NCBI GenBank assembly: GCA_905618925.1
Contig: CAJQTG010000017.1
Location: forward strand, 1 to 64,000
Reading direction: 5' to 3'
Length of the DNA: 64,000 nt
Source of the DNA: an uncultured Candidatus Thioglobus sp.
Lineage (GTDB): Bacteria > Pseudomonadota > Gammaproteobacteria > PS1 > Pseudothioglobaceae
Shown: piece by piece, positions 17,813-29,350 of the stretch
Position numbering within the stretch: the stretch's first letter is position 1
How the letters are laid out: each line of letters opens with the position of its first letter
Notes under the pieces: model-generated
Seen by the model: only the letters and a program-made list of their open reading frames with translations
Told to the model about the DNA's origin: nothing
The model's database searches: none
Translations under genes and position numbers: made by a program

Positions 17813-17828
17813 TCTACTCCCACTCAAT
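17813..17828 (-). repeat. guaA 3' terminus, proximal copy of the direct repeat
   Basis: TCTAC-TCCCACTCAAT on the plus strand, encoding the last residues IEWE and the stop of guaA. It is repeated about 297 bp away at 17516-17535 in the same orientation. Confidence 0.4.
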
Positions 17829-19388
17829 AGTAGATGGTGGTTTCCCTGAAATATCGTATACCACTCTTGAGACTCGTGAAATTTCATTCATGATGCGATT
17901 AGAGACATGATCTAAAAAGTCATATGGAAGTCTTGCCCAGCGTGCAGTCATAAAATCCACAGTCTCCACAGCGCGAAGTGCTATAACAAAGTCATATCTT
18001 CTTTCATCTCCAGTAACTCCAACTGACTTAACTGGAAGGAATACTGCAAAGGCTTGATCAACCTTGTCATACAAGCCTTGATTATTAAGTTCTTCCATGA
18101 AAATATAATCTGCCTTTCTTAAGATTTCAGCGTACTCTTTTTTAACTTGACCGAGAATTCTAACACCAAGTCCTGGTCCAGGGAAAGGGTGGCGATAGAG
18201 CATTTTTTCTGGAAGACCAAGCTTTACTCCAATCTCCCTTACTTCATCTTTAAATAACTCCTTTAGTGGCTCAACCAGTTCGAACTGCATATTATCAGGG
18301 AGCCCACCAACATTATGATGAGATTTGATAACTTTAGCTTTGCCCGAAGCGGCTCCTGCGGACTCAATAACATCTGGATAAATGGTGCCTTGGGCGAGAA
18401 ACTTAATGTCTTTTATTTTTTGCGCTTCTTGATCAAATATTTCAATAAAAGCTCCGCCTATTATTTTTCTTTTTAACTCAGGATCAACCTCATCTGAAAG
18501 TTGATCATAAAAGTACTCTTGAGCATCAGCCCTTATAACATTAACACCAAGATTTTGAGAGAAAGTCTTCATTACCTCGTCACCTTCATTAAGCCTTAGT
18601 AAGCCGTTATCTACAAAAACACAGGTTAGTTGGTCACCAATAGATTTGTGGAGAAGCATTGCTACAACCGAGGAGTCAACACCGCCTGAGAGACCTAAGA
18701 GAACTTTTTTATCACCTACTTGAGATTTTATTTTTTCTAATAAGCTATCGATAATATTTTCCGTAGTCCAACTCTTTTCACACTTACAAATAGTTGTTAT
18801 AAACCTTTCTAAAATTTGAATTCCTTTTTTTGTGTGGGTGACTTCTGGATGAAATTGCAGCCCAAAGTAGTTCTTTTTACTGTTTGCAAAGCCTGCGATT
18901 GGGCAGCTATCAGTTGATGCAATTAATTCAAAGTCTTTTGGTAGTTTTGTTACCTCTATCCCATGGCTCATCCATACATCTAATAGGCCATGGCCCTGTG
19001 AATTAATTTCATCATTAATATCAGTTAAAAGGTTTGAGTGATTTCTAGCCCTAATTTGAGCGAACCCAAATTCTGCTTTTTTAGAGCTTTTGGCTTCGCC
19101 TCCAAGCTGGACTGCCATTGTTTGCATTCCGTAACATATCCCTAATATTGGTACTTTTAAATTAAATATAATATTTGGCGCTCGTGCTGAATCGTTTTGA
19201 CTCACTGTATCGGGACCGCCGGAGAGAATAATGCCACTAGGGTTAAATTTTTCAATAAAATGGGGGTTGACATCATATGGGACTAATTCGCAGTAAACGC
19301 CTATTTCTCTCACTCGTCTTGCAATGAGTTGGGTATATTGTGATCCAAAATCAATTATCAAGATTTTATTTTGTTGTAAGTTAGTCAT
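17814..19388 (-). CDS. guaA: GMP synthase (glutamine-hydrolysing)
   Basis: A 524-residue bifunctional enzyme converting XMP to GMP. The N-terminal amidotransferase has the nucleophile Cys85 in GICYG and the His/Glu pair in LQFHPEVTH (about 176-184). The ATP pyrophosphatase P-loop LSGGVDSSV lies near 233-241, and the C-terminal dimerisation domain ends PPSTIEWE, the canonical GuaA terminus. The usual partner guaB is not adjacent. A second copy of its terminal sequence lies downstream. Confidence 0.97.
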   Translation of the reverse strand: MTNLQQNKILIIDFGSQYTQLIARRVREIGVYCELVPYDVNPHFIEKFNPSGIILSGGPDTVSQNDSARAPNIIFNLKVPILGICYGMQTMAVQLGGEAKSSKKAEFGFAQIRARNHSNLLTDINDEINSQGHGLLDVWMSHGIEVTKLPKDFELIASTDSCPIAGFANSKKNYFGLQFHPEVTHTKKGIQILERFITTICKCEKSWTTENIIDSLLEKIKSQVGDKKVLLGLSGGVDSSVVAMLLHKSIGDQLTCVFVDNGLLRLNEGDEVMKTFSQNLGVNVIRADAQEYFYDQLSDEVDPELKRKIIGGAFIEIFDQEAQKIKDIKFLAQGTIYPDVIESAGAASGKAKVIKSHHNVGGLPDNMQFELVEPLKELFKDEVREIGVKLGLPEKMLYRHPFPGPGLGVRILGQVKKEYAEILRKADYIFMEELNNQGLYDKVDQAFAVFLPVKSVGVTGDERRYDFVIALRAVETVDFMTARWARLPYDFLDHVSNRIMNEISRVSRVVYDISGKPPSTIEWE

Positions 19389-19432
19389 AAAAGATATGCT
19401 TTTAAAAACAGTTATTAATACTTTATATTTTA

Positions 19433-20515
19433 ATGAAAATTAGAGATCGTTACATTACTAAAACACTTTTAAGCTATACAATAATTGTTCTTGTGGTTTG
19501 GACTAGTATCTACAGTTTTTTTAACTTTTTAGCAGAGTTAAATAGTGTTGAAAAAGATGGCTATACAATCCTTTCTGCGCTTACTTATATTATTCTTCAG
19601 TTGCCAGAAGTTGTTTATAAGCAAGCATCGCCAATAATATTATTGGGCTGTATTTTAGGTATGGGGCACTTAGCTACAACTGGGCAGCTTCTTATTTTTC
19701 GAGTGTCTGGCGCTTCTATATTAAAAGTTACATTGCTTACTTTAAAAAATTCTCTTATCTTTGTACTTTTTTTCATTTGTATAGGGGAGTTTTTAGCTCC
19801 AATTTCAAGTAATCTTGCTAAAAGTAGCAAGTCAAATGCTATGGGAAGTTCTAGTATATCCTTTAATCAAGACGGTTTTTGGATTAGAGATGGCGATAAT
19901 TTTATTAATGTTAAAAAAAATATTGATGGTACATTATTTAGCGGTATTACAGTTATTGAAGTTAACTCATCGGATAAGATTGAAAGAGTTATTAAGTCAG
20001 AAACTGCTATATTTGATGGCAATACTTTAGATATGAGTGGCAGTGAGATTTTTTCTATTGATGAGTCAAGTTCTTTTGAGGGTATTTCATTAAAAGAGCG
20101 AAATTCATATGATAAAACAGTTTCATTTGATCAGGATTTGATAGATAGTCTAGAAAAAGAGCCTGAAGATCTTTCAACTTGGACCCTTGTTAAGCAGATT
20201 CGATTTTTGTCTGATAATAAATTACGCTCAGGTATTTTTGAGGTGGAACTATATAAGCGTTTAATTCAACCCATTACTCTTGTGGCAATGATTTTACTTG
20301 CAATGTTATTTATCTTTGGATCTACAAGGGACGTAACCTTGGGTAGAAAAATATTTTTTGGAGTAGCGCTTGGATTGTCATTTGAAATGTTGTCAAGAGT
20401 TGCTAGCGCAATGGCACTAAGTTTGGACTTTAGCCCTTTATTGAGCTCTATATTGCCATCTATTGTGGTCATGTTTATTTCAATAATTTTATTATTACAA
20501 AAATCTTTTAGCTAA
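19433..20515 (+). CDS. lptG: LPS export ABC transporter permease LptG
   Basis: A 360-residue protein of the YjgP/YjgQ family. It has the family's two trios of membrane helices (about 10-125 and 270-360) flanking a periplasmic beta-jellyroll domain (about 130-265). [20 protein letters not shown] and [19 protein letters not shown] match LptG more than LptF. It works with LptF and LptB2 to extract LPS from the inner membrane. lptF, usually adjacent, is absent here. clpS follows after five bases. Confidence 0.85.
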   Translation: MKIRDRYITKTLLSYTIIVLVVWTSIYSFFNFLAELNSVEKDGYTILSALTYIILQLPEVVYKQASPIILLGCILGMGHLATTGQLLIFRVSGASILKVTLLTLKNSLIFVLFFICIGEFLAPISSNLAKSSKSNAMGSSSISFNQDGFWIRDGDNFINVKKNIDGTLFSGITVIEVNSSDKIERVIKSETAIFDGNTLDMSGSEIFSIDESSSFEGISLKERNSYDKTVSFDQDLIDSLEKEPEDLSTWTLVKQIRFLSDNKLRSGIFEVELYKRLIQPITLVAMILLAMLFIFGSTRDVTLGRKIFFGVALGLSFEMLSRVASAMALSLDFSPLLSSILPSIVVMFISIILLLQKSFS

Positions 20516-20519
20516 TCAA

Positions 20520-20819
20520 ATGATTCAGAATAATTTAAAAACTGTAAAGCAAAAACTAAAAATACCTAATCGATTTGACGTTATTTTGATAAATGATGAT
20601 TACACTTCAATGGAGTTTGTAGTAGATGTATTGCGGAGATTTTTTCATAAAGAGTTTCAAGCTGCTGAAGCAATTATGCTTAAAATTCATATAGATGGAG
20701 AGGCTGTATGTGGATCATATTCTTATGATGTTGCACAAACAAAAGTTAAACAAGTGATTGGTTATTCTAGAGAAAATGATCAGCCACTGATGGCTGTATT
20801 AAGGGAGCTAGGTATATAA
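20520..20819 (+). CDS. clpS: ATP-dependent Clp protease adaptor ClpS
   Basis: A 99-residue adaptor of normal size. The substrate pocket sequence ILINDDYTSMEFVVDVL (about 21-37) and the HIDGEAVCGSYSYDVAQTK block are characteristic. ClpS delivers N-degron proteins to ClpAP. clpA lies about 1.3 kb further on, with a dioxygenase gene inserted between them, an unusual break in the conserved clpS-clpA pair. Confidence 0.95.
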   Translation: MIQNNLKTVKQKLKIPNRFDVILINDDYTSMEFVVDVLRRFFHKEFQAAEAIMLKIHIDGEAVCGSYSYDVAQTKVKQVIGYSRENDQPLMAVLRELGI

Positions 20820-20889
20820 TTTTTTTTAATTTAATGCCTATTGAGATGATAAAATTTTATTACTGTATAAAATTAAATAAGGAAGAAAA

Positions 20890-21993
20890 ATGTTAATCAA
20901 ATCTATTGAATCACTAGATAAAGGTTTAAATATTTTTTGGAATGATGATTCCTTGAGTTGCTATCCTTGGTTTTGGCTTAGAGACCATAGTGAAAGCAAA
21001 GAAGACTTACATCCAGATACTAAGCAGCGTCAGATTGATTCATTTAGTGAGCCACTAAATAATACTGTTAACGACATATGGCTTGACGGTTCTTCTGAAA
21101 GTATTTTTATTAAATGGAGTGATCAATCTGAGAGTAGTCTTTCTTTTGAGTTACTTAAAACCATGTCAGTGCCAAGCCATCCTCAGTCATATACATTGAA
21201 TTCCAACAATGTATGGAATTCCTCAAATGAAATTAAAGACTTCCCTGAAATAACCTATCAGGAGCTTATGAGTGATGGAGGTATAAAAACTTGGCTAAAT
21301 CATATTCAAAGAGTTGGCTTTGCTTTAGTAACAGAGACTCCTGAAACTCCAGAGGTAACAAAAGAACTTATGGAGAGAATGGCTTATATCAGAAACTCTA
21401 TTTTTGGAGGCTTTTCTGTTTGGGATAATAAGCTTGAAAATCCTGATGATACTGCCTTTACATCACTAGCTATTGAGCCTCATACAGATGGAACATATGT
21501 TCATGACGCGCCAGGACTTCAAACTTTGCACTGCATAAAAAGAGATTCTATTGGCGGTGAAAATCAATTAATTGATGGCCTTGCAATTGCAGAAAAGATG
21601 AGATACGAGCATCCTGAGGCATTTAATATTCTGTGTAATGTTAATATTCCTGGGCGCTACATCAAGCCAGATACTTATTTAGAGGCGCATCGACCCTTAT
21701 TCCGTGTCAATGATAGTGGTGACGTTATTCAAGTAAGCTTTAATAATCATGACCGTGCGCCTTTTAGGCTGGAAAACGATCTAATGGTTAAGTTTTATGA
21801 TGCTTATAAAATATTTCATAATCTAGCAAATGACTCAAGTCGCCAATTTGAGTTTATGTTGGATCCTGGAAAAGTGTTAACGTTTGATAACTGGAGGCTT
21901 CTTCATGCGCGTTCATCTTTGACAGGCTATCGCCAACTATGTGGTGGCTATCATAACAGGGAAGATTTTGAAAGTAAATTGAGATCTATCTAA
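20890..21993 (+). CDS. TauD/gamma-butyrobetaine dioxygenase-like Fe(II)/2-oxoglutarate oxygenase
   Basis: A 367-residue protein with the two-part layout of gamma-butyrobetaine and trimethyllysine hydroxylases: a small N-terminal domain (about 1-95) and a TauD-type catalytic domain. The iron ligands are seen as IEPHTDGTYV (HxD) and NWRLLHARSSL, with a 2-oxoglutarate-binding arginine nearby. In the N-terminal domain WFWLRDHSESKEDLHPDTKQR retains the histidine but lacks the three cysteines that bind zinc in the animal enzyme. It may make carnitine or act on a related betaine; the substrate is inference. It lies between clpS and clpA. Confidence 0.78.
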   Translation: MLIKSIESLDKGLNIFWNDDSLSCYPWFWLRDHSESKEDLHPDTKQRQIDSFSEPLNNTVNDIWLDGSSESIFIKWSDQSESSLSFELLKTMSVPSHPQSYTLNSNNVWNSSNEIKDFPEITYQELMSDGGIKTWLNHIQRVGFALVTETPETPEVTKELMERMAYIRNSIFGGFSVWDNKLENPDDTAFTSLAIEPHTDGTYVHDAPGLQTLHCIKRDSIGGENQLIDGLAIAEKMRYEHPEAFNILCNVNIPGRYIKPDTYLEAHRPLFRVNDSGDVIQVSFNNHDRAPFRLENDLMVKFYDAYKIFHNLANDSSRQFEFMLDPGKVLTFDNWRLLHARSSLTGYRQLCGGYHNREDFESKLRSI

Positions 21994-22093
21994 CTATTTA
22001 TTTAAGATTAATTTGAATTTTATTTTGATTCAAATTGCCAATAGTGGTGTTAAAATTAAGTATTAATTGAGTTAATAACAAATACAGTATTTT

Positions 22094-24313
22094 ATGATTG
22101 AACAAGGATTACAGCAAGAGATTAATATGGTGATGACTGAGGCTAGAAATCGCCGCCTTGAGTTTGTAACGGTGGAGCATTTATTGCTAGCCCTTCTTAA
22201 TATGGATGAAGTTATTGCATTTCTTCGAGGAAAGAAAGTCAACATCGATGAACTTCGCGCTGAACTTGATCAATATATCGACTCTCACACTCCTATTATC
22301 TCTGAAGATGCTGAAATAGATATCGTTCCAACAGTAGGCTTTCAAAGAGTTCTTCAAAGGAGTGTTTATCAAGCGCAGTCTGCTCAAAAAAATTCTGTTA
22401 ACGCGATGAATGTTTTTGTCAGTATTTTTTCTGAAAAAGAATCGCATGCTGTCTATATGCTTAAATTAAATAATATTTCCAGGTTGGATGTTATGGAGGG
22501 GATTTCTTCTCATCTAGCTGACAATCCAGTTGAAGAAACAAAAAAAGTTGAAGGTGATAAGCAAGCTAAGCCGTCTTCTCTTGAATCTTTTACAACTAAT
22601 TTGTGTGAAAAAGCCAGACTTGGTGAAATTGATCCTCTTCTTGGCAGGGAGGAAGAAGTTCTTAGAACGGTACAAATTTTATCAAGACGGCGTAAAAATA
22701 ACCCATTACTTGTTGGGCAAGCTGGTGTTGGTAAGACTGCAATTGCTCAAGGCCTAGCTAAGAGGATTGTAGATGGACAGGTCCCTGAAGTTCTAAAAAA
22801 TACAACGATATATTCTCTAGATGTTGGCGTACTAATTGCGGGCACAAAGTATAGGGGTGATTTTGAAAAGCGATTAAAGTCAGTGCTTACAGATTTAGAA
22901 AAAGATAAAAATTCAGTGCTTTTTATTGATGAAATTCATACTTTAATTGGTGCAGGAAGTGTTTCTGGTGGCTCCTTGGATGCATCTAACCTTCTTAAAC
23001 CAGCGCTTGCAGATGGCTCACTTAAGTGCATAGGATCTACAACGTATAATGAATACCGTAAGATTTTTGAAAAAGATCATGCGCTCACAAGGCGTTTTCA
23101 AAAAGTGGATATTGAGGAACCTTCAGTTGAAGATACAATCAAAATTTTGCATGGTTTAAAAAAATATTATCAAGCTCATCATAAGGTTAAATATTCAGCT
23201 GCATCTTTAGTTTCTGCAGCAGAGTTAACGCATCGACATATTGGAGACAGGCGCCTTCCAGATAAAGCGATAGACGTCATTGATGAGGTTGGTGCGCTTC
23301 AGCAAATACTTCCTAAATCAAAGCGTAAAGTCAATATTGGTGTTCCTGATATCGAAAATATTGTTGCTAAGTTAGCCCGCATTCCTTCTCGACAAGTTAC
23401 TAGTGATGATAAATCTTTACTTAAAAGCCTAGAGAGTGATCTTAAGTTAGGTGTTTTTGGTCAAGATAGTGCAGTTGAGTCTTTATCAACCGCTATAAAG
23501 CTTTCTCGCTCTGGACTTTCTCCAGTTGAGCAGCCAATGGGCTCTTTTTTATTTGCTGGCCCCACAGGAGTCGGTAAAACTGAAATTTGTAAGCAGCTAT
23601 CAAGGATTATGGGCGTTAAATTATTGAGATTTGATATGTCTGAATATATGGAGAGGCATGCTATTTCTAAACTTATAGGCTCTCCTCCCGGCTACGTTGG
23701 ATACGACGAAGGAGGTCTATTAACTGAGGCAGTAAATAGCAATCCTTATGCGGTTCTTTTATTGGATGAGATTGAGAAGGCGCATCCTGATATTTTCAAT
23801 ATCCTATTACAAGTCATGGATCATGGAAAGCTTACTGATGCTAATGGCCGTGAAGTTGACTTTAGTAATGTGATTCTTGTTATGACTTCTAATGTAGGCG
23901 CTCAAAACGTTCAAAGAGCCTCCATTGGATTTAATGAGCAAGATCATTCCCTTGATTACGAAGGTGAGCTTAAAAAGATATTTACACCAGAATTCAGAAA
24001 CCGCCTCTCAGAAATTATTTACTTTAATAAACTTAATGAAGAGGTTGTTGTCTATGTAGTCAATAAATTTCTTTTTGAGCTTGAGGATGTTCTTGAAAAA
24101 AAGAATGTTTCATTGATTGTTTCAGATGCAGCTCGAAAATGGTTTGCCGAAAATGGCTATGACTCTATGATGGGCGCCCGTCCAATGATGAGATTAATTG
24201 AAAGAGAGGTGCGTAAACCTCTCGCTGATGAACTTCTTTTTGGTAAGCTAAGCTCTGGTGGAACTGTTAAAGTAGGTGTTAGTAAAGATAAGATTGCTTT
24301 AACTATTAGTTAA
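22094..24313 (+). CDS. clpA: ATP-dependent Clp protease ATP-binding subunit ClpA
   Basis: A 739-residue Hsp100 unfoldase. The N-domain (1-145) contains two Clp-N repeats and binds ClpS. The first AAA+ module has Walker A GQAGVGKT at 208-215; the second has GPTGVGKT near 490. There is no ClpB-type coiled-coil between them, so it is ClpA rather than ClpB. With ClpP it degrades unfolded and N-degron substrates. Its TAA stop shares a base with the surE ATG (TAATG), implying coupled translation. Confidence 0.95.
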   Translation: MIEQGLQQEINMVMTEARNRRLEFVTVEHLLLALLNMDEVIAFLRGKKVNIDELRAELDQYIDSHTPIISEDAEIDIVPTVGFQRVLQRSVYQAQSAQKNSVNAMNVFVSIFSEKESHAVYMLKLNNISRLDVMEGISSHLADNPVEETKKVEGDKQAKPSSLESFTTNLCEKARLGEIDPLLGREEEVLRTVQILSRRRKNNPLLVGQAGVGKTAIAQGLAKRIVDGQVPEVLKNTTIYSLDVGVLIAGTKYRGDFEKRLKSVLTDLEKDKNSVLFIDEIHTLIGAGSVSGGSLDASNLLKPALADGSLKCIGSTTYNEYRKIFEKDHALTRRFQKVDIEEPSVEDTIKILHGLKKYYQAHHKVKYSAASLVSAAELTHRHIGDRRLPDKAIDVIDEVGALQQILPKSKRKVNIGVPDIENIVAKLARIPSRQVTSDDKSLLKSLESDLKLGVFGQDSAVESLSTAIKLSRSGLSPVEQPMGSFLFAGPTGVGKTEICKQLSRIMGVKLLRFDMSEYMERHAISKLIGSPPGYVGYDEGGLLTEAVNSNPYAVLLLDEIEKAHPDIFNILLQVMDHGKLTDANGREVDFSNVILVMTSNVGAQNVQRASIGFNEQDHSLDYEGELKKIFTPEFRNRLSEIIYFNKLNEEVVVYVVNKFLFELEDVLEKKNVSLIVSDAARKWFAENGYDSMMGARPMMRLIEREVRKPLADELLFGKLSSGGTVKVGVSKDKIALTIS

Positions 24314-25059
24314 TGAGAATTCTTATAAGTAATGATGATGGCTACCAGGCCAAGGGCATCAAACAGCTTACAAAATCTCTGAGTGAAATTGCAGAAGTAA
24401 TTGTTGTTGCTCCAAGTGAGAATAAGTCTGCAGCAAGTAGCTCATTAACTCTTGGAAGGCCATTAAAACCAATTCAAATTGAGAAAAATATTTATGCAAT
24501 CGATGCAACGCCTACTGATTGTGTTCATTTGGCATTATGTGGTTTTATAAAGGAGTCGATTGATTTAGTGGTAACTGGTATTAATTTTGGTGCCAACCTG
24601 GGGGACGATACCATCTATTCTGGAACCGTTGCTGGAGCTATAGAAGGGCGATTTTTAGGACTTCCATCAATTGCAATGTCTTTAGCTAGTTGGGAGTGTA
24701 ATCACTTCGAAACAGCGGGAGAAATTGCTAAGAGATTAGTTACCCAAATTGATAAATCTGAACTATTTTACAACACCATTATTAATGTTAATGTTCCAGA
24801 TATTCCTCTTAGCGAAATTCAAGGTATTAAGAGTACTCGCTTAGGAAGCAGGCATAAATCTGAACCAAGTATCAAGGATAAAGAGGATACATCTCTTTAT
24901 TGGATTGGTGAAAATGGGAAGGAAGCCGACAACTCAGAGGGCACAGATTTTCATGCAATTTCCAATAACTTTGTTTCAGTAACTCCTCTTCAGATTGATA
25001 CAACTAAGCATTCTGAAGTAAAGCGAGTGAATGACTGGCTTCAAAAAATGGATTATTGA
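24313..25059 (+). CDS. surE: 5'/3'-nucleotidase SurE
   Basis: A 248-residue metal-dependent phosphatase. The starting [16 protein letters not shown] holds the metal ligands D8 and D9, and [21 protein letters not shown] (about 94-114) holds the conserved Asn. It dephosphorylates nucleoside monophosphates and is often linked to stress survival. It overlaps clpA by one base and glnS, convergent, by seven. In many gammaproteobacteria it precedes pcm and nlpD; that context is absent. Confidence 0.95.
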   Translation: MRILISNDDGYQAKGIKQLTKSLSEIAEVIVVAPSENKSAASSSLTLGRPLKPIQIEKNIYAIDATPTDCVHLALCGFIKESIDLVVTGINFGANLGDDTIYSGTVAGAIEGRFLGLPSIAMSLASWECNHFETAGEIAKRLVTQIDKSELFYNTIINVNVPDIPLSEIQGIKSTRLGSRHKSEPSIKDKEDTSLYWIGENGKEADNSEGTDFHAISNNFVSVTPLQIDTTKHSEVKRVNDWLQKMDY

Positions 25060-26720
25060 TTCCAGGTGTCTCTCAATCCAACCGTTTTATTCAATACTAG
25101 TCCCTCAGATTCACTATCTCTGCAAAAATAACCCTCTCTCTCAAACTGGTATACCATTTCAGGTTTTGCTTGTGATAAATTTGGCTCCGCAAAGCCATAT
25201 TTAGTCTTAAGTGAGTTCGGGTTAAGTGTCGAAGATAGGTCATCGAATTTGGCCGGGTTTGGGTCTAAAAAAAGGCGATCATATATTCTAAATTCGGCGC
25301 TAATAGCTTTGCTCGATTCAACAAAATGAATAACACCCTTAACTTTTCTTCCGTCCGATGGATTTTTCCCTAAGGTATCAGAGTCATAGCTGCAATAAAT
25401 AGTTTTAACTTGACCCTCTTCATCAGTCTCAAAGTGCGTTGCTTTTATGACGTAAGCATTTCTGAGGCGAACCTCTTTATTGATTGCTAGGCGTTTATAT
25501 TTATTGTTTGGCGCGACCTCTACAAAATCTTCTTTATCAATATATAGCTCACGACCAAAGAAAATTTCTCTTTCTCCCATCCCCTCATTTTGAGGGTGGA
25601 TAGCAGCCTTTAGAGATTCAAGCTTGCCAGACGGGTAATTTTCAATCACTAATTTAATGGGATTAATGACGGCCATTGAGCGAGGCGCAATTGCATTGAG
25701 GTCATCTCTAATAGAGCCCTCTAAGATTGAGACATCCGTCAAGCTGTTAACTTTTGAAACTCCAACGCGCTCCGAAAAGTCTCGTATTGATGCGGGAGTA
25801 TAGCCCCTTCGTCGGAGTCCTGAAATGGTCGGCATTCTTGGATCGTTCCATCCAGAAACATGATTACTATCAACCAACAGTTTCAGCTTTCTTTTGGATG
25901 TTGTTGTGTACTCCAGATTTAATCGAGAAAATTCATATTGGTGAGGGCGATCGGTTTTCTTGAATTCATCTAAGTGCTCTAATAGCCAATCATAAATTCG
26001 ACGGTTATCTTGAAATTCCAAGGTGCAGAGTGAGTGTGTCACACCTTCAATAGCGTCACCAAGGCAGTGAGCAAAGTCATACATCGGATAAATACACCAG
26101 TCGTCATTTGTTTGGTGGTGTGTCTCAAAGCGAATTCGATAAAGAGTTGGGTCACGCATACACATAAAGCTAGAAGACATATCAATTTTGGCCCGCAATA
26201 CGCATTCACCTTCTATAAATTCACCTTCCTTCATTTTCTTAAAGAGAGTTTGATTATGCTCAATACCACTATCACGATCAGGGCTATTTTTACCAGGCTG
26301 TTTTAGTGTTCCACGGTATTCACGAGTCTCATCCGCACTCAAAAAACAGACATATGCTAGCCCCTTAGAGATAAGCTCTTCAGCACATTTATAAAAGATA
26401 TTAAAATAACTTGAGCTGTATTTGACTTCACCATTCCAATCAAAGCCAAGCCATTTTATATCTTTTTTTATTGAGTTAACGTATTCAATATCCTCTTTAG
26501 CTGGATTTGTATCATCAAACCTTAGATTGCACCATCCATCATAATCTTTGGCTGTTCCAAAGTTAATACATATTGATTTTGCATGGCCAATGTGAAGGTA
26601 GCCATTCGGCTCTGGTGGGAAGCGTGTAATAACAGAGCTATGAAGCCCAGAGTCTAAATCTGTATTAATTTGATTACGAATAAAATTCGTTGGCTTTTTT
26701 AGCGGAATGGTGTCGCTCAT
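25053..26720 (-). CDS. glnS: Glutaminyl-tRNA synthetase
   Basis: A 555-residue class I synthetase of standard length. The HIGH box appears in [16 protein letters not shown] (about 35-50) and the KMSKS equivalent as TTSKRKLK (about 271-278). The C-terminal half has the two beta-barrel anticodon-binding domains. It charges tRNA-Gln directly with glutamine. It is the last conserved core gene before the polysaccharide locus; its divergent upstream region of about 190 bp separates it from manC. Confidence 0.96.
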   Translation of the reverse strand: MSDTIPLKKPTNFIRNQINTDLDSGLHSSVITRFPPEPNGYLHIGHAKSICINFGTAKDYDGWCNLRFDDTNPAKEDIEYVNSIKKDIKWLGFDWNGEVKYSSSYFNIFYKCAEELISKGLAYVCFLSADETREYRGTLKQPGKNSPDRDSGIEHNQTLFKKMKEGEFIEGECVLRAKIDMSSSFMCMRDPTLYRIRFETHHQTNDDWCIYPMYDFAHCLGDAIEGVTHSLCTLEFQDNRRIYDWLLEHLDEFKKTDRPHQYEFSRLNLEYTTTSKRKLKLLVDSNHVSGWNDPRMPTISGLRRRGYTPASIRDFSERVGVSKVNSLTDVSILEGSIRDDLNAIAPRSMAVINPIKLVIENYPSGKLESLKAAIHPQNEGMGEREIFFGRELYIDKEDFVEVAPNNKYKRLAINKEVRLRNAYVIKATHFETDEEGQVKTIYCSYDSDTLGKNPSDGRKVKGVIHFVESSKAISAEFRIYDRLFLDPNPAKFDDLSSTLNPNSLKTKYGFAEPNLSQAKPEMVYQFEREGYFCRDSESEGLVLNKTVGLRDTWNQ

Positions 26721-26913
26721 GGTTACATCATTTACATGTAAAATTATATGAATATTATATCATTAAACATTAGCAGTCCATGATGGAGCAATCATTAGGC
26801 CAAAAGTACTCTTAATTTGCAAATGAACAGTTATTATGGCATCAAAAAAATGAAACACTCAATACAGAGAGTGGCTTCTTATTGTAAAAATCTAATAAAA
26901 AAAGGAAGATAGT

Positions 26914-28314
26914 GTGAGTATTTGCGCAGTGATTATGGCAGGAGGATCTGGCACTCGATTGTGGCCATTATCGAGGGCTTCGCATCCTAAACAGTTTTTG
27001 TCACTTCATGACAATGCGACTATGCTTCAGTCTACTGTAATGAGGCTGAAAGGGTTAGATATTCAGTCACCTGTAACAATATGCAATGAAGAGCACCGTT
27101 TCTTTGTTGCAGAACAGCTCCGTGCAATCGACAAGTTGGGGCCCATTATTTTAGAGCCAGTAGGCCGGAATACTGCTCCAGCAATTGCCCTTGCAGCTTT
27201 ATTAGTAGAAGATGACCCATTGTTATTAGTGCTTGCTGCTGACCATGTGATTCAAGATGAAGCTGCTTTTACTAGTGCTGTGTATGCTGCTATTCCGTTG
27301 GCTGAGTCTGGTAAGCTTGTGACTTTTGGAATAGAGCCAAATGAGCCACATACAGGCTATGGTTATATTAAAAGAGGTGAACAGAAAGATGCCGGTTTTG
27401 CTGTAGATCAGTTTGTAGAGAAGCCATCCGTTGAGATAGCTGAAAATTATGTTAGCTCGGGAGATTATTACTGGAATAGTGGAATCTTTCTTTTTAAAAC
27501 CAGTAAGTATTTGGAAGAGTTAAAGAACTTTCGTCCCGATATTTATGAAGCCTGTGAATCTTCAGTAGCAGATATGCAAACAGATTTAGATTTTTTGAGA
27601 GTTGATAAAGAAAAGTTTGAATCATGCCCCAGTGAATCCGCTGACTATGCTGTTATGGAAAAAACTAAAGATGCTGTGGTTGTTCCATTGGATGCGGGCT
27701 GGAGTGATATAGGCTCTTGGTCGTCACTCTGGGATATTAGTGAAAAGGATGTTAATGGAAATGTCACTCAAGGTGATGTTATGCTTCATAGTTCGAATAA
27801 TTCCTATGTCAGAACTGATGGTAAATTAGTTGCTGCTATTGGTGTAGATGATTTGGTTATTGTTTCTACTAAAGATGTACTAATGGTCTCTCACAAAGAC
27901 AGCGTTCAGGATATAAAGACTATAGTAGATAAATTAAAAACCAGTTCACGCAATGAATGGAAGCTTCATCGTGAGGTTTATCGCCCATGGGGTAAGTATG
28001 ATTTAATTGATACTGGTGATCATTATCAGGCTAAACGAATTACAGTAAAGCCTGGCGCGAAACTAAGCGTTCAAATGCATAATCATCGAGCTGAGCATTG
28101 GATTGTAGTGTCTGGTGAGGCTAGGGTGACTAATGGTGATAAAACCTTTTTACTTTCTGAAAATGAATCTACATATATACCAGTTGGGGTTGTTCATGCA
28201 CTTGAAAATCCTGGAAAAGAAGAGCTTAAGTTAATAGAGATTCAGTCGGGCAGCTATCTGGGTGAGGATGATATTGTTCGCTTTGAAGATATCTATGATC
28301 GCCTCTCAAAGTAA
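26914..28314 (+). CDS. manC: Mannose-1-phosphate guanylyltransferase / mannose-6-phosphate isomerase
   Basis: A 466-residue bifunctional type II enzyme. The nucleotidyltransferase signature [16 protein letters not shown] is at 6-21, and the C-terminal cupin isomerase domain (about 345-466) contains [12 protein letters not shown] and the metal-ligand motif [10 protein letters not shown]. It makes GDP-mannose, the precursor for Gmd and Fcl encoded next. The start is GTG with AAGGAAG upstream. A truncated second manC start lies at 40036, so this is the only complete copy in the window. Confidence 0.95.
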   Translation: MSICAVIMAGGSGTRLWPLSRASHPKQFLSLHDNATMLQSTVMRLKGLDIQSPVTICNEEHRFFVAEQLRAIDKLGPIILEPVGRNTAPAIALAALLVEDDPLLLVLAADHVIQDEAAFTSAVYAAIPLAESGKLVTFGIEPNEPHTGYGYIKRGEQKDAGFAVDQFVEKPSVEIAENYVSSGDYYWNSGIFLFKTSKYLEELKNFRPDIYEACESSVADMQTDLDFLRVDKEKFESCPSESADYAVMEKTKDAVVVPLDAGWSDIGSWSSLWDISEKDVNGNVTQGDVMLHSSNNSYVRTDGKLVAAIGVDDLVIVSTKDVLMVSHKDSVQDIKTIVDKLKTSSRNEWKLHREVYRPWGKYDLIDTGDHYQAKRITVKPGAKLSVQMHNHRAEHWIVVSGEARVTNGDKTFLLSENESTYIPVGVVHALENPGKEELKLIEIQSGSYLGEDDIVRFEDIYDRLSK

Positions 28315-28347
28315 ACTAAATTAATTACTGTTTTTATTGGAAACTAA

Positions 28348-29331
28348 ATGATCAAAAAAACAAAAATTTATATCGCTGGACACCAAGGTATGGTGGGTTC
28401 TGCTATTGTTCGAAAGCTTAAGAGTCTCGGATACAATAATATATTGACGCGTTCACATGATGAGCTTGATTTAACAAATCAAACTCAAGTTCAAAATTTT
28501 TTTGCAGCTGATAAGCCAGATCAAGTTTATTTATGCGCAGCGAAAGTTGGTGGTATTCATGCGAATAATACTTTTCCTGCTGAATTTATATATGACAATT
28601 TAATGATCGAGTCCAATGTCATTCATAATGCTTGGAAGGCTGGGGTTAAAAAACTACTTTTCCTAGGCTCAAGTTGTATCTATCCAAAACTTCCTGATCA
28701 AATTATTAAAGAAAATGCAATGCTAAGTGGTAAGGTAGAGCCAACTAATGAGCCTTATGCAGTTGCGAAGATTGCAGGTATCAAATTGTGTGAAAGCTAT
28801 AATCGTCAATACCGACAAAGTCATGGGACTGACTATCGCAGCGTCATACCCACAAGTCTTTATGGGCCAGGTGATAATTACCACTCAGAAAATAGTCATG
28901 TAATTCCAGCTTTAATTCGTAAAATTCATGAGGCTAAGATTCATCAGCTACCTGAAGTTGTGGTTTGGGGTTCGGGCCGACCTAGAAGAGAGTTCGTATA
29001 TATTGATGATATGTCAGCAGCCATTATTCATGTTATGAATTTAGATTTAGCTCAATATAGGGAGCATACAGAGGATATGGTTAGTCATATTAATATTGGA
29101 TTTGGGGATGATGTTGCCATCAAAGAACTTGCTAAAAAATTGGTTAAAATTGTAGGGTATAAAGGTAAACTAATTTTTGATTTAAACAAGCCTGATGGTG
29201 TTCTTCGTAAATTAATGGATAGCTCACTCATTGAATCTCTTGGCTGGAGAGCCACTGTTAGCTTAGAAGATGGACTTGCCCTTACTTATGCTGATTATTT
29301 AAAAAATAAGAGCCTATTGAGGTCAGATTAG
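28348..29331 (+). CDS. fcl: GDP-L-fucose synthase
   Basis: A 327-residue SDR-family epimerase/reductase. The Rossmann motif [10 protein letters not shown] is at 11-20, and the catalytic Ser and Tyr-Lys are in GSSCIYPK and PYAVAKIAG (about 107 and 137-141). It converts GDP-4-keto-6-deoxymannose to GDP-L-fucose. The substrate is made by the next gene, gmd; the order manC-fcl-gmd is an unusual but functional arrangement. It is intact. Confidence 0.94.
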   Translation: MIKKTKIYIAGHQGMVGSAIVRKLKSLGYNNILTRSHDELDLTNQTQVQNFFAADKPDQVYLCAAKVGGIHANNTFPAEFIYDNLMIESNVIHNAWKAGVKKLLFLGSSCIYPKLPDQIIKENAMLSGKVEPTNEPYAVAKIAGIKLCESYNRQYRQSHGTDYRSVIPTSLYGPGDNYHSENSHVIPALIRKIHEAKIHQLPEVVVWGSGRPRREFVYIDDMSAAIIHVMNLDLAQYREHTEDMVSHINIGFGDDVAIKELAKKLVKIVGYKGKLIFDLNKPDGVLRKLMDSSLIESLGWRATVSLEDGLALTYADYLKNKSLLRSD

Positions 29332-29350
29332 TCTTATAAAATTGGAATGT

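Noticed and set aside
22010-22036. 9-bp inverted repeat AATTTGAAT/ATTCAAATT after the dioxygenase gene
   Set aside because: No T-run follows it and the arms are AT-rich with a 9-base loop, so neither a terminator nor an operator can be supported.
26823-26837. TGAAC half-site near a TATTAT box upstream of manC
   Set aside because: The partner GTTCA half is missing and the spacing differs from the two regulator promoters.
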